Positions 8,493-16,824 of a DNA stretch of 64,000 nt are shown in pieces. Origin of the DNA: Bacteroidales bacterium. Its GTDB lineage: Bacteria; Bacteroidota; Bacteroidia; Bacteroidales; WCHB1-69. Every line of letters starts with the position of its first letter. The first letter of the stretch is position 1. The position numbers were made by a program, and so were the translations under genes. The DNA lies in assembly GCA_017617445.1 (NCBI GenBank), contig JAFZWE010000001.1:1-64000 (forward strand), read 5' to 3'. Under the pieces are notes generated by a model that ran no database searches, was not told the DNA's origin, and worked only from the letters and a program-made list of their open reading frames with translations.

Positions 8493-8533
8493 CGATTTCA
8501 ACAAAGGCCGTGTGGCCCAAAATGATTTTTACT

Positions 8534-8992
8534 ATGGATCGTAAAGACGAACACCTTCAACTGCTGGGAAACAGCACCCGCTATCCGGACCAGTATTCTC
8601 CTGAACTGCTGGAAACTTTTGAAAACAGGCATCCCGAAAACGACTATTGGGTGAAGTTCAACTGCCCCGAATTCACCACGCTCTGTCCCATCACCGGGCA
8701 GCCGGATTATGCCGAAATAAAAATCATGTATATTCCTGACAAACGCATGGTAGAGAGCAAGAGCCTGAAACTCTACCTTTTCTCTTTCCGCAACAACGGG
8801 GATTTCCATGAGGACTGTGTGAACAACATCATGAAGGACCTCATCAAACTGATGGAGCCACGCTACATAGAAGTGCTCGGACTTTTCACGCCACGCGGCG
8901 GCATCAGCATCCATCCGTATGCCAATTACGGCCGACCCGGCACCAAGTACGAACAGCTGGCAGAACAGCGGTTGGCACGGTTTTCAATATAA
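8534..8992 (+). CDS. queF: NADPH-dependent 7-cyano-7-deazaguanine (preQ0) reductase
   Basis: The 152-residue protein is a short (unimodular, YkvM-type) QueF, which reduces preQ0 to preQ1 in queuosine tRNA modification. The catalytic Cys is in [12 protein letters not shown], the NADPH-binding motif is [14 protein letters not shown], and the His-Asp pair in FHEDCVN follows. The ATG at 8534 (MDRKDEHLQ) is chosen over an in-frame TTG at 8486, because the TTG overlaps the promoter box, and over the ATG at 8522. The length fits the family. No other queuosine genes lie nearby. Confidence 0.93.
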   Translation: MDRKDEHLQLLGNSTRYPDQYSPELLETFENRHPENDYWVKFNCPEFTTLCPITGQPDYAEIKIMYIPDKRMVESKSLKLYLFSFRNNGDFHEDCVNNIMKDLIKLMEPRYIEVLGLFTPRGGISIHPYANYGRPGTKYEQLAEQRLARFSI

Positions 8993-9001
8993 TATAAATT
9001 G

Positions 9002-9027
9002 TAGAGACGCGATTCTTCGCATCTCTA
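9002..9027. repeat. REP-like palindrome (TAGAGACGCGA type)
   Basis: Eleven-base arms TAGAGACGCGA and TCGCATCTCTA (one mismatch) lie around a 4-base loop between queF and the esterase. It belongs to the same look-alike family as the palindrome inside the gene at 47490-49229. Confidence 0.6.
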
Positions 9028-9048
9028 ATTTGATGAAAATATAACCTC

Positions 9049-10059
9049 ATGAAAAAAATCCTTTTCTTCCTGATAATCCTGTACCTTCCGTTGGTGATGT
9101 TTTGCCAGACGCTGGCCTCTTACCGCAATATTGTGCCCAACGGCTACAACTTCTGGGTGTACACCCCTGGCGACTATGATTCCACGCGCCACGAGAAGCC
9201 GCTGATCCTGTTTTTGCATGGCGCGAGCCTGAGCGGCAACGACCTGTCAAGGGTACGTAAGTACGGTCCCCTGACAGCCATCTCCTATGGCCATGACATT
9301 GATGCCGTGATTCTCGCCCCGCAATGCCCCGGCGGCGGCTGGAAGCCCGAGAACGTGGAACATGTCGTCAACTGGACTTTGGAACATTATGCAGTGGATA
9401 CGAACCGGATTTATGTGCTCGGCATGAGTATGGGCGGCTATGGCACCATCAACTATGTGGGCACCTACCCCGACCGTGTGGCGGCGGCGATGGCTCTGTG
9501 CGGCGGCGGCGGACTGAAAAGCTACTGCCGGCTCAACGAAGTGCCGCTGTGGATCATGCACGGCACTGCAGACCGTGCCGTCGGCGTGGGAGAATCTCAG
9601 AAAGTGGTGAACGCCATGAAAGCGTGCGGCGACACCCCGCTGCTCCGCTTCACCAAGCTCCCCGGACAAAGCCACGGCGCTCTGGCCAAAATTTTCTACC
9701 TGGAAGAGACCTACGACTGGCTCTTCGCCCACCGCCTTGACGACAGCGTCCGGCAGGTCAACAAGGAGATTGACATCACCGTGAAAACCATGGAAAAAGC
9801 CTACCAGAACATTGACCGCAACAAAAACAAAATCACTGTGGTCAATGGCGCTACCGGTCAGGAGGAAGTGGCACAGTCCTCCTCGTCTTCCTCAGCTTCC
9901 ACCTCCTCTGGCCCAGTGTACTACCGCGTAAAAAAAGGCGATACCCTCAGCAAAATCGCCAAGAAATACCACACCACAGTGTCCAAACTCTGCAAACTGA
10001 ACAAAATCAAGGAGACCACCATCCTGCAGATTGGACAGAAAATCAAGGTGCGGAATTAG
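9049..10059 (+). CDS. Secreted alpha/beta-hydrolase (esterase) with C-terminal LysM domain
   Basis: The 336-residue protein has a signal peptide (to about residue 20, MFCQ). An alpha/beta-hydrolase domain of the phospholipase/carboxylesterase type, about 25-235, follows: oxyanion HGAS, nucleophile Ser in GMSMGGYG, Asp in HGTADRAV and His in GQSHGAL. After a Ser-rich linker, residues about 290-336 form one LysM motif (YRVKKGDTLSKIAKKYHTT, ending GQKIKVRN). LysM binds peptidoglycan or chitin-like glycans, so the esterase is probably held at the cell wall in the periplasm. Substrate unknown; acetyl or feruloyl ester cleavage are possible but unproven. Confidence 0.85.
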   Translation: MKKILFFLIILYLPLVMFCQTLASYRNIVPNGYNFWVYTPGDYDSTRHEKPLILFLHGASLSGNDLSRVRKYGPLTAISYGHDIDAVILAPQCPGGGWKPENVEHVVNWTLEHYAVDTNRIYVLGMSMGGYGTINYVGTYPDRVAAAMALCGGGGLKSYCRLNEVPLWIMHGTADRAVGVGESQKVVNAMKACGDTPLLRFTKLPGQSHGALAKIFYLEETYDWLFAHRLDDSVRQVNKEIDITVKTMEKAYQNIDRNKNKITVVNGATGQEEVAQSSSSSSASTSSGPVYYRVKKGDTLSKIAKKYHTTVSKLCKLNKIKETTILQIGQKIKVRN

Positions 10060-10118
10060 GAGGTCACCCGTTTCATCTTATTTTTTCAGAACCGCGTGAC
10101 AGAATCAACAAAAAGTTG

Positions 10119-10126
10119 TAATTTTG
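10119..10126 (+). promoter_or_regulatory. -7 promoter box TAATTTTG
   Basis: TAnnTTTG followed by CCGCCG, placed just before the cobalamin riboswitch, so the whole aptamer lies in the 5' leader. Confidence 0.75.
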
Positions 10127-10133
10127 CCGCCGT

Positions 10134-10293
10134 TTTGTGGTGAGAAGCCCTGTGTGGTTTCGAGAGGGAAGCAGGTGAGAATCCTGCACAGTACCCGCTG
10201 CTGTATATCTCTAAAAAACCTGAAGTTACAAGCCACTGTCTGCTACAGGATGGGAAGGCAACCAAGGTGAGACAAGTCAGAAAACCTGCCATT
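10134..10293 (+). ncRNA. Cobalamin (B12) riboswitch aptamer
   Basis: Conserved cobalamin-riboswitch elements occur in order: GAGAGGGAAGCAGGTGAGAA with TCCTGC, then CAGTACCCGCTGCTGTA, then CCACTGTC, GGATGGGAAGG, and the B12 box GTCAGAAAACCTGCC. The element sits between a promoter box and a BtuG-like lipoprotein gene, as expected for vitamin B12 uptake control in Bacteroidota. Binding of adenosyl- or other cobalamins should reduce expression of the downstream operon. Confidence 0.93.
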
Positions 10294-10312
10294 AAACATG
10301 AGTAAAAAGCTT

Positions 10313-10384
10313 CGGGAGGTAGGCTTTTCTGCAATCCGCCTTGCGCGTTGCCTTTTCTGTGTCCTCCCGTAAAAATTGGAGGAC
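10313..10384 (+). promoter_or_regulatory. Riboswitch expression platform with Shine-Dalgarno sequestering hairpin
   Basis: GTCCTCC (10361-10367) can pair perfectly with GGAGGAC (10378-10384), which contains the Shine-Dalgarno site of the gene starting at 10386. The upstream GGGAGG (10314-10319) can pair instead with CCTCCC (10363-10368), freeing the site. The overlapping GGTAGG (10318-10323) can pair with CCTGCC of the B12 box (10285-10290). These exclusive pairings suggest translational control. Confidence 0.7.
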
Positions 10385-10385
10385 T

Positions 10386-11456
10386 ATGAAACAGATTACC
10401 CCGAAAACCGTCATCTTGCTGTTGCCCCTTCTGGCAGCGTGTTTTTTTTCCTGTAAAAAAGATCCTATTGAAGAGCCCGAGAACCCTCCCGTTGAAGAAA
10501 TTTCACGAGGAATTTATGTACTCAGCGAAGGATTGAAAGATCATAACAACAGCATCCTCACTTTCTACGATTTTGACCAAGGCACCACCACCGATGCCTT
10601 CCTTGCCGCCAACAGCCGTGGCCTCGGCGACACAGGAAACGACCTGCAAATCTATGGTTCTAAAATGTATTGCGTTGTCAATGTGTCCGAAACGGTGGAG
10701 ATTATGGATTTAAAAACGGCAAAATCGCTGAAACAAATCTCCCTGTCGGGACGCTCACCCCGCCGCATCGCCTTCGCCGACGGCTATGCCTACGTGTGTT
10801 GTTTTGACGGCGCAGTGGTGAAAATTGACACCTCCACGATGTCAGTGACCGCCACCGCACAGGCCGGCAGCAACCCCGACGGCATCTGCACCGCCAACGG
10901 CAAACTCTATGTGTCCAACTCCGGCGGCCTCAACTACCCCAACTACGGCAACACCGTCACCGTGTTCGACCTCGCCACCTTCTCCCCCATCAAAGAAATT
11001 CCCGTGGTAATCAACCCCACCCGCATCGCCTCCGACAGCCAAGGCGATGTGTATGTGGTCTCCAATGGCAACTACGGATCCGTACCGATGACCTTCCAAC
11101 GCATTGACAGTCAAATTGATGAAGTGATACAAACCTTTGACTTCTCCGTCACCAACTTCGCCATCTGCGGCGATCTCTGCTATTTCTACCACTATAATTA
11201 TTCTACCGAACAGTATTCACTGAAAGTGATGAACGTGCTTACAGAACAAATTGTAAACGAGCAGTTTGTCACAGATGGCACCACACTCCGCACGCCCTAC
11301 GGCATCGCTGTCAACCCTGAAAACGGAGAGGTGTATCTCACCGATGCCTATCAATATACTACCAATGGGGACGTGTTTTGTTTCGGCAGTGACGGACGCA
11401 TGAAATTCAGTTTTGAGGCTGGCATTTGCCCCTCTTGTATTGTATTTAAACAATAA
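10386..11456 (+). CDS. BtuG-like cobalamin-capture surface lipoprotein (YncE-type beta-propeller)
   Basis: The 356-residue protein starts at the ATG 10386, three bases after GGAGG. Its type II signal peptide has the lipobox ACFFSCKKD. The rest reads as a seven-bladed YncE/DUF5074-like beta-propeller, with blades such as SPRRIAFADGYAYVCCFDG, NPDGICTANGKLYVSN and TPYGIAVNPENGEVYLTDA. In Bacteroides thetaiotaomicron, BtuG is a surface beta-propeller lipoprotein that captures B12 for BtuB. The direct cobalamin riboswitch makes the same role likely here. No btuB gene is present in the window, so the partner must be elsewhere. Binding is inferred, not seen. Confidence 0.75.
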   Translation: MKQITPKTVILLLPLLAACFFSCKKDPIEEPENPPVEEISRGIYVLSEGLKDHNNSILTFYDFDQGTTTDAFLAANSRGLGDTGNDLQIYGSKMYCVVNVSETVEIMDLKTAKSLKQISLSGRSPRRIAFADGYAYVCCFDGAVVKIDTSTMSVTATAQAGSNPDGICTANGKLYVSNSGGLNYPNYGNTVTVFDLATFSPIKEIPVVINPTRIASDSQGDVYVVSNGNYGSVPMTFQRIDSQIDEVIQTFDFSVTNFAICGDLCYFYHYNYSTEQYSLKVMNVLTEQIVNEQFVTDGTTLRTPYGIAVNPENGEVYLTDAYQYTTNGDVFCFGSDGRMKFSFEAGICPSCIVFKQ

Positions 11457-11490
11457 ACCAATCTTTATAAATAATTAAAAATCAAAATCT

Positions 11491-14307
11491 ATGAAAAAAA
11501 TTCTACTGATTTTGCTTGCGTTTGCAAGTTTCACCCTCTCCGCTCAGAACGAGCAGATGAGGGAGATGATGCGCACCACAGAGAACTCTCGTACCGTGAG
11601 AGACGTTCCTGCGAGCAACATCCAATACTGGGTGGGGCATGGCAGCAACGAGGTGGTGGCCACTTTCTTCTTCTGCACAGATGAAGATACTGGTGTCGGC
11701 ATCGCCTACGGCTACCGCTTCGACGGCGAAGCCACCGTTGAAGACATGCTGAATGCCATCAACGAGGCCGACGATAATTTCAACGCCACCGTCACCACTT
11801 GGATACAAGACATCGCCTACACTGATGACGAATACGATGTGATAATTGAAAGTGGCATGCTGATGTACACCATCAATGGTGAATTTTCCAGCGGCATTTC
11901 CGATGAACTCACGGACGGAGACTATTTTGAGTTGACCGAGTATGGTGGGGGATGCACTCTTCCCACCGACAACATCTACTATCCGCAAAACCCGAATGCA
12001 GATGCCACCATTTCTGCCGACCAGATTCAGTACTGGATTGGTGAAGGCGAAAACGAAGCCATCCTCATCGTGCAGTGGTGCGACCCGGAAATCGCTTTCG
12101 CATGGGGTTACCGCTTCGATGGCGAAGCTACCGTTGAAGACATGTTCGAAGAAATCACTGCTGAAGACAGCCGTCTTACCTACGATGGTGGCGGAAGCGC
12201 GATTAACAACATTTACTATAATGATGATGACTACAATTTGTCTCTGTCCGGTTGGGGTTGGATGTACAATATGAACGGCTGGATGGCCGGATTGGGCTAT
12301 ACTTCACAGACTGTCACCGATGGCGACGTGGTGAAATGGGGTGATGCAGGCTGTGCCACCGAAGTGGGTGACATGTCCGACTGGGAAAACTTCACCTATA
12401 TCTGGACGACCCAAGTCACTCCCGTTAGCAATCCGAATGCTGGTGAAGAGGTAGTGGATGCCACTATTGCCCCCGAAGACATTGAGTTCTGGGTGGGTGA
12501 AGGCGAAAACGAAGTGGTAGTGGCCATCAGCTGGTGCAGCAACACGGAAGCCGCTTTGGCATGGGGATACCGTTTCGACGGGAATGCCACCGTTTTCCAA
12601 GCCCTGACCGATATCGCCGCTGCCGACAGCCGCCTTGCAGTGGTCGGTTCAGCTCCCTCCAACGTCACCTATCAGGATGGTGAGCTCGACCTTACCATGC
12701 AGCCCAATCCCAATGCACAGTGGGGTGATCCCGATTACGACGCTCCCATGCATAGCATCAATGGTTTGATGGGACAGAACTATATGGCCGCCGAACCCAT
12801 TCACGATGGTGATTTTGTGAAGATTGGTGGCATGGCTTGCGCGACTATGGCTGCTGACTGGAGTACCATCTCCTGGGACACTGAGATTGAACCCGCCACC
12901 ACACCGAACGAGGATCCCGTGGACGCCACCATTTCCGCCGATGAAATTGAATATTGGGTGGGCGAAGGTGAAAACGAAGTGGTAGTGGCCATCAGCTGGT
13001 GCAGCAACACGGAAGCTGCTTTTGCATGGGGTTACCGTTTCCATGGTGAGTCCACTGTTTTCGAAGCCCTTACTACCATTGCCGCTGCCGACAGCCGCCT
13101 TGCAGTGGTCGGTTCCGCTCCTTCCAACGTCACCTATCAGGATGGTACACTTGACCTTACCATGCAGCCCAACCCGAATGCACAGTGGGGTGATCCCGAC
13201 TACGACGCTCCCATGCATAGCATCAATGGTTTGATGGGTCAGAACTATATGGCTGCCGAACCTATTCACGATGGTGATTTTGTGAAGATTGGTGGTAGCG
13301 CTTGCGGCATCTTCTCTGATGACTGGACCAGCATTTCTTGGACTACTGCCATTGTTCCCGCCACTGCTCCTGAAGAAGTGGGTCCGAGCGACGAGACCTT
13401 CGACGGCATTGTCGGTTCAGAGGGTTGCCAGGGTATCCATTGCGAAGACCCCGCCATCCTCGGCTGGGCAACCACCTGCACGATTGAACGTGGCCGCCAG
13501 AACATCACCACTCCCGGTGTGTTCGTTACCTACGGTACGGAAAACGACGGTATCGGTGCCGCCACTGAGGCTACCGGCGACGTGGTGAGCTTGGGTGACT
13601 ACGGTATCGCCGTCCTCACTTTCGACATCCCGATTCAGAACGGCGACGGCTACGATTTCGCCGTGTTTGAGAACTCGCTGAACGACTCCTTCCTTGAAAT
13701 GGCCTTCGTGGAGGTGAGCTCCGACGGTGTGAACTACTTCCGCTTCCCCTGCGTCTCCAACTCCCCCACTGATGTGCAGGTGGACAACGGCGGCAGCGTG
13801 GACCCCACCCTCATCCACAACCTCGCCGGCAAATACAAAGCTGGCTGGGGCACTCCCTTCGATCTGGAAGAGCTGGCCGGTACGGAAGGTTTGGATGTGA
13901 ACAACATCACCCATATCCGCCTCGTGGACGTGGTGGGCTGCGTAGAACCGCGCTATGCCACCCGCGACAGCCACGGCCATATCATCAACGATCCATACCC
14001 GACTCCTTTCTACAGCAGCGGTTTCGACCTTGACGGCGTTGCCGTGATGAACGGCTGGAGACCCAATGGCGTTGAAGAGAACACGATGGTGAACCATACG
14101 CTTACGGTATATCCCAACCCGTGCCACAGCAACCTCACCCTCAACACCGAAGCCCATGACGTGGTCATGCTCTTCAACATGCAGGGCGCATTGCTGCAGC
14201 GCGTAGTGGCTACCGACACCACGACTACCTTGAACATGCAAGACCTGCCCGCCGGCATCTACTTCGTGCGCTGCGGCAACCAGACTGCGAAGGTCATCAA
14301 ACGATAA
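11491..14307 (+). CDS. Large T9SS type A surface protein with four internal repeats, B12-riboswitch operon
   Basis: The 938-residue protein has a signal peptide (to about residue 19). Four related domains begin near residues 40, 176, 327 and 482, each opening with a motif like IxYWVGEGENE and later AWGYRF(D/H)G. Repeats 3 and 4 are nearly identical at the DNA level, 465 bases apart. Residues about 640-850 form a separate domain (VTYGTENDGIG, FAVFENSLND, SGFDLDGVAVMN) common in Bacteroidota surface proteins. The last ~75 residues are a type A T9SS sorting domain (LTVYPNPCHS, GIYFVRCGNQ, KVIKR). It lies 34 bases after the BtuG-like gene with no terminator between, so it is probably under the same riboswitch. 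A role in B12 binding is inferred from this position only. Confidence 0.8.
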   Translation: MKKILLILLAFASFTLSAQNEQMREMMRTTENSRTVRDVPASNIQYWVGHGSNEVVATFFFCTDEDTGVGIAYGYRFDGEATVEDMLNAINEADDNFNATVTTWIQDIAYTDDEYDVIIESGMLMYTINGEFSSGISDELTDGDYFELTEYGGGCTLPTDNIYYPQNPNADATISADQIQYWIGEGENEAILIVQWCDPEIAFAWGYRFDGEATVEDMFEEITAEDSRLTYDGGGSAINNIYYNDDDYNLSLSGWGWMYNMNGWMAGLGYTSQTVTDGDVVKWGDAGCATEVGDMSDWENFTYIWTTQVTPVSNPNAGEEVVDATIAPEDIEFWVGEGENEVVVAISWCSNTEAALAWGYRFDGNATVFQALTDIAAADSRLAVVGSAPSNVTYQDGELDLTMQPNPNAQWGDPDYDAPMHSINGLMGQNYMAAEPIHDGDFVKIGGMACATMAADWSTISWDTEIEPATTPNEDPVDATISADEIEYWVGEGENEVVVAISWCSNTEAAFAWGYRFHGESTVFEALTTIAAADSRLAVVGSAPSNVTYQDGTLDLTMQPNPNAQWGDPDYDAPMHSINGLMGQNYMAAEPIHDGDFVKIGGSACGIFSDDWTSISWTTAIVPATAPEEVGPSDETFDGIVGSEGCQGIHCEDPAILGWATTCTIERGRQNITTPGVFVTYGTENDGIGAATEATGDVVSLGDYGIAVLTFDIPIQNGDGYDFAVFENSLNDSFLEMAFVEVSSDGVNYFRFPCVSNSPTDVQVDNGGSVDPTLIHNLAGKYKAGWGTPFDLEELAGTEGLDVNNITHIRLVDVVGCVEPRYATRDSHGHIINDPYPTPFYSSGFDLDGVAVMNGWRPNGVEENTMVNHTLTVYPNPCHSNLTLNTEAHDVVMLFNMQGALLQRVVATDTTTTLNMQDLPAGIYFVRCGNQTAKVIKR

Positions 14308-14327
14308 ACTGGGAACAGGACACACAT

Positions 14328-14372
14328 TTAGCGGGTTACGCTTGGCAACAAGGGCAACCCGCTAATTTTTTT
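14328..14372 (+). terminator. Intrinsic terminator of the B12 operon
   Basis: Ten-base arms TTAGCGGGTT and AACCCGCTAA with an 18-base loop, followed by seven T residues. Confidence 0.9.
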
Positions 14373-14485
14373 CAAAATCCCCAAATTTTTGACAACAAGA
14401 CAAGATAAATCGGAGTTGGGGTGACTGTTCTCCAGCATGTTGCATTATCTGTGAGAACAGGGTATTTTGTGAATTGAAAAAGTCG

Positions 14486-14493
14486 TACTTTTG
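14486..14493 (+). promoter_or_regulatory. -7 promoter box TACTTTTG
   Basis: TAnnTTTG followed by CCGCCGG, 24 bases before the ATG at 14517. Confidence 0.7.
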
Positions 14494-14516
14494 CCGCCGG
14501 TTTTAAAATTATCATC

Positions 14517-15572
14517 ATGACCAATAGATATTGGAACGAATACCAGAAAGAAATCGCTGATGACCATTATTTTTATGAAAGAAGCTGTATCCGGCAGACC
14601 TTTTTCCCAGGCTCGGAGGCGGCTTTTTTGCGGATGATGCGCGATGAGCTGCACAAAGACATCCGCGACGAGGCCAATGCCCACACTTGCACCGGCATCG
14701 GCTATCACAGCGATTTCGTGCCATTGGAAACCACCATGACCGTGGTCGCCCGCCTATTCTCTCTGATGAGCGAGGCCGGCTATACCAACTATGTCCCGTC
14801 GTGTGTCACCTCTTTCGGCATCTTTTCAGAAATGATTGAAATCTGGAAACATCATCCCGAAGTTCTGGAAAAAACTCGCGAAAACTTGAAAAAAGCCACT
14901 GGCCGCGAATTTGAGGTACCCCTGAACCTGGCACATCCATCAGACATCATCTACAAGTTCCGCGAGGAGTTGAAGAAAAAAATGAAATACCAGCTGGTGA
15001 ACCGTTTCACGGGAAAGCCATTGCGCGTGGTGGAGCATGTGGGCTGCCATTATGCCAAAATATTCCCCGAAAGAGGAGTCGGCAAGGCAGAATTCCCCTA
15101 CGTGCTGGCCGGCATGATTGAATCGTGGGGCGGCGAAGTGGTGGACTACCCCGAACGCCGTCACTGTTGCGGTTTCGGTTTCCGCCACTACCTGCTGCAG
15201 GAAAACCGCGGCTACTCCGTGGCCAACTCCAAGAAAAAATTTGAGTCCATGGAGCCTTACGAACCCGATTTCATTGTAACCAACTGCCCAGGATGTGCCA
15301 TGTTCATGGACAAGTGGCAGTACACGATTGCCGAGATGGAAAACAAGACCTACGACCGTGACGGCTACGGCATTCCGGTGCTGACCTACGAGGAGATGGC
15401 CGGCCTTTTGCTCGGCTATGACCCTTGGGAACTGGGACTACAGATTCACCAAGTACAAGTGGAAAAACTGATGGACAAGATCGGCGTCAAATACGACCCG
15501 GATGCAAAATACCGCGGGATAAATGGAAAAATCCTGCAACTTCCGGAGAAACCACATTTCCTCAAGCAATAA
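14517..15572 (+). CDS. HdrB-like CCG-domain protein (heterodisulfide reductase subunit B family)
   Basis: The 351-residue protein carries a clear C-terminal CCG motif set: VGCHYAK, RRHCCGFGFR and TNCPGCAMFMDKW. This cysteine-rich pattern binds the unusual [4Fe-4S] clusters of HdrB. The N-terminal half has only remnants (CTGIGYH, SCVTSFG), so one cluster domain may be complete and the other degenerate. HdrB-like proteins serve in thiol/disulfide redox or electron bifurcation. No HdrA or HdrC gene is adjacent and the gene is monocistronic (own promoter, convergent downstream neighbour), so its partner is unknown. Confidence 0.8.
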   Translation: MTNRYWNEYQKEIADDHYFYERSCIRQTFFPGSEAAFLRMMRDELHKDIRDEANAHTCTGIGYHSDFVPLETTMTVVARLFSLMSEAGYTNYVPSCVTSFGIFSEMIEIWKHHPEVLEKTRENLKKATGREFEVPLNLAHPSDIIYKFREELKKKMKYQLVNRFTGKPLRVVEHVGCHYAKIFPERGVGKAEFPYVLAGMIESWGGEVVDYPERRHCCGFGFRHYLLQENRGYSVANSKKKFESMEPYEPDFIVTNCPGCAMFMDKWQYTIAEMENKTYDRDGYGIPVLTYEEMAGLLLGYDPWELGLQIHQVQVEKLMDKIGVKYDPDAKYRGINGKILQLPEKPHFLKQ

Positions 15573-15574
15573 AA

Positions 15575-15605
15575 GATAGCGGTACAGTGATGTGCCGCTA
15601 TTTTA
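15575..15605. terminator. Hairpin between convergent genes
   Basis: The arms GATAGCGG and CCGCTATT lie around ACAGTGATGTG, flanked by A-rich and T-rich tracts. It could stop both converging transcripts. The right arm overlaps the stop codon of the ketoacyl synthase gene. Confidence 0.65.
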
Positions 15606-16818
15606 TTTTCCGCACCACCAAGGCGCTGTTGGTACCGCCAAAACCAAAGGAGTTGGAGAGATAGGTGCGGATGCTCATCCCTGTGGTTTTTGCAATAATG
15701 TTCAACGGGGCGGAATGCTCGTCAGGATTTTCAAAATTGATATTGGGGGCGATAAAATCATGGAGCATCATCAGGTTGGAGTACACCACTTCGCTTCCGC
15801 CAGCCATCCAGCACTCGTGTCCAGTCATGGATTTGGTGGAAGAGATGGGCGTTCTCAAGTTACCGAACAGCTGGTTGAGGGCATCGGCTTCAAAAGCGTC
15901 CCCTTGCAGCGTGGAGGTGGCGTGCGCATTCACATAGTCAATGTCGGCGGCCTGGACTCCCGCATCCTGAAGTGCGCGTTGCATGGCGATATACGAACCC
16001 ATGTCGCTGGGTTGGGAGATATTGGCTCCATTGGAGGAAAAACCGTATCCGACAACCTCGGCGAGGATCGGAGCGCCACGTTTCACCGCATGTTCATACT
16101 CTTCCAGGATGACGGTTGCAGCTCCCCCGCTGGGTACCAGCCCGTCGCGGTCACGGTCGAAAGGACGGGAGGCCCGGGTGGGATCGTCCACACGGGTGGA
16201 AAAGGCACTGATGGCATCAAAGCTACTCATGGACAAATAGTTGACTTCCTGTGCACCTCCACAGATAATCATATCCTGCAAGCCCTGCCGGATGAACATC
16301 AGCCCCAAGCCGATGGCGTGAGAGCTGCTGGCGCAGGCCGCGCTGATAGTCATGTTCACCCCTTTCAGCTTGAAGATGGTGGAGAGGTTCATGGTAACGG
16401 TGGAGTTCATCGACTGGAAAATCGCGCCCGACCCCTGCAAGGTGGTGTCTTTGGTTTCCAGTGTCAGCATATGGGCTTCAATAACCGACTTGGCGGAGGA
16501 GTCGTTGCCATACAGCACGCCCACCTCATTCTGTTCCAGGTAGTCCATGTCGATGCCGGCGTTTTGCAGTGCCTCGCGGGTGGCCATATAGGCATATTCA
16601 CCCTCTTCGGCCAGGCACACGCGGGCGCGGCGGTCAAGCAGCCCTTTCAGCACGGGGCGCTCCACAATGCCGGTCAGCGGAGAGCGATACCCATAGCTAA
16701 TTCTTTCTTGGTCAATGCCGATGCCGGACTTCCCCACGTACAGGGAATCCCGCACCTCTTCCAGGTTCCTGCCAAGACAGGAGTATATTCCCATTCCGGT
16801 AATGACAACGCGTCTCAT
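15598..16818 (-). CDS. Beta-ketoacyl-[ACP] synthase (FabF/FabB-like)
   Basis: The 406-residue thiolase-fold condensing enzyme has the Cys-His-His triad: Cys162 in AACASSSHAIG, His299 in NAHATST and His334 in KSMTGH, with Lys329. It should extend acyl-ACP chains with malonyl-ACP. It starts 6 bases after the ammonia-lyase gene, so the two are translationally linked. In Bacteroidota, such synthases accompany tyrosine-ammonia-lyase-like genes in flexirubin and aryl-polyene clusters, but no ACP, dehydratase or ketoreductase genes are here. It could serve a specialised pathway or fatty acid synthesis; the pairing favours the former. Confidence 0.9.
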   Translation of the reverse strand: MRRVVITGMGIYSCLGRNLEEVRDSLYVGKSGIGIDQERISYGYRSPLTGIVERPVLKGLLDRRARVCLAEEGEYAYMATREALQNAGIDMDYLEQNEVGVLYGNDSSAKSVIEAHMLTLETKDTTLQGSGAIFQSMNSTVTMNLSTIFKLKGVNMTISAACASSSHAIGLGLMFIRQGLQDMIICGGAQEVNYLSMSSFDAISAFSTRVDDPTRASRPFDRDRDGLVPSGGAATVILEEYEHAVKRGAPILAEVVGYGFSSNGANISQPSDMGSYIAMQRALQDAGVQAADIDYVNAHATSTLQGDAFEADALNQLFGNLRTPISSTKSMTGHECWMAGGSEVVYSNLMMLHDFIAPNINFENPDEHSAPLNIIAKTTGMSIRTYLSNSFGFGGTNSALVVRKIK

Positions 16819-16824
16819 GTGAGG

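Noticed and set aside
8486..8533. TTG start extending queF by 16 residues
   Set aside because: The TTG overlaps the -7 promoter box, and the added residues are not part of the family.
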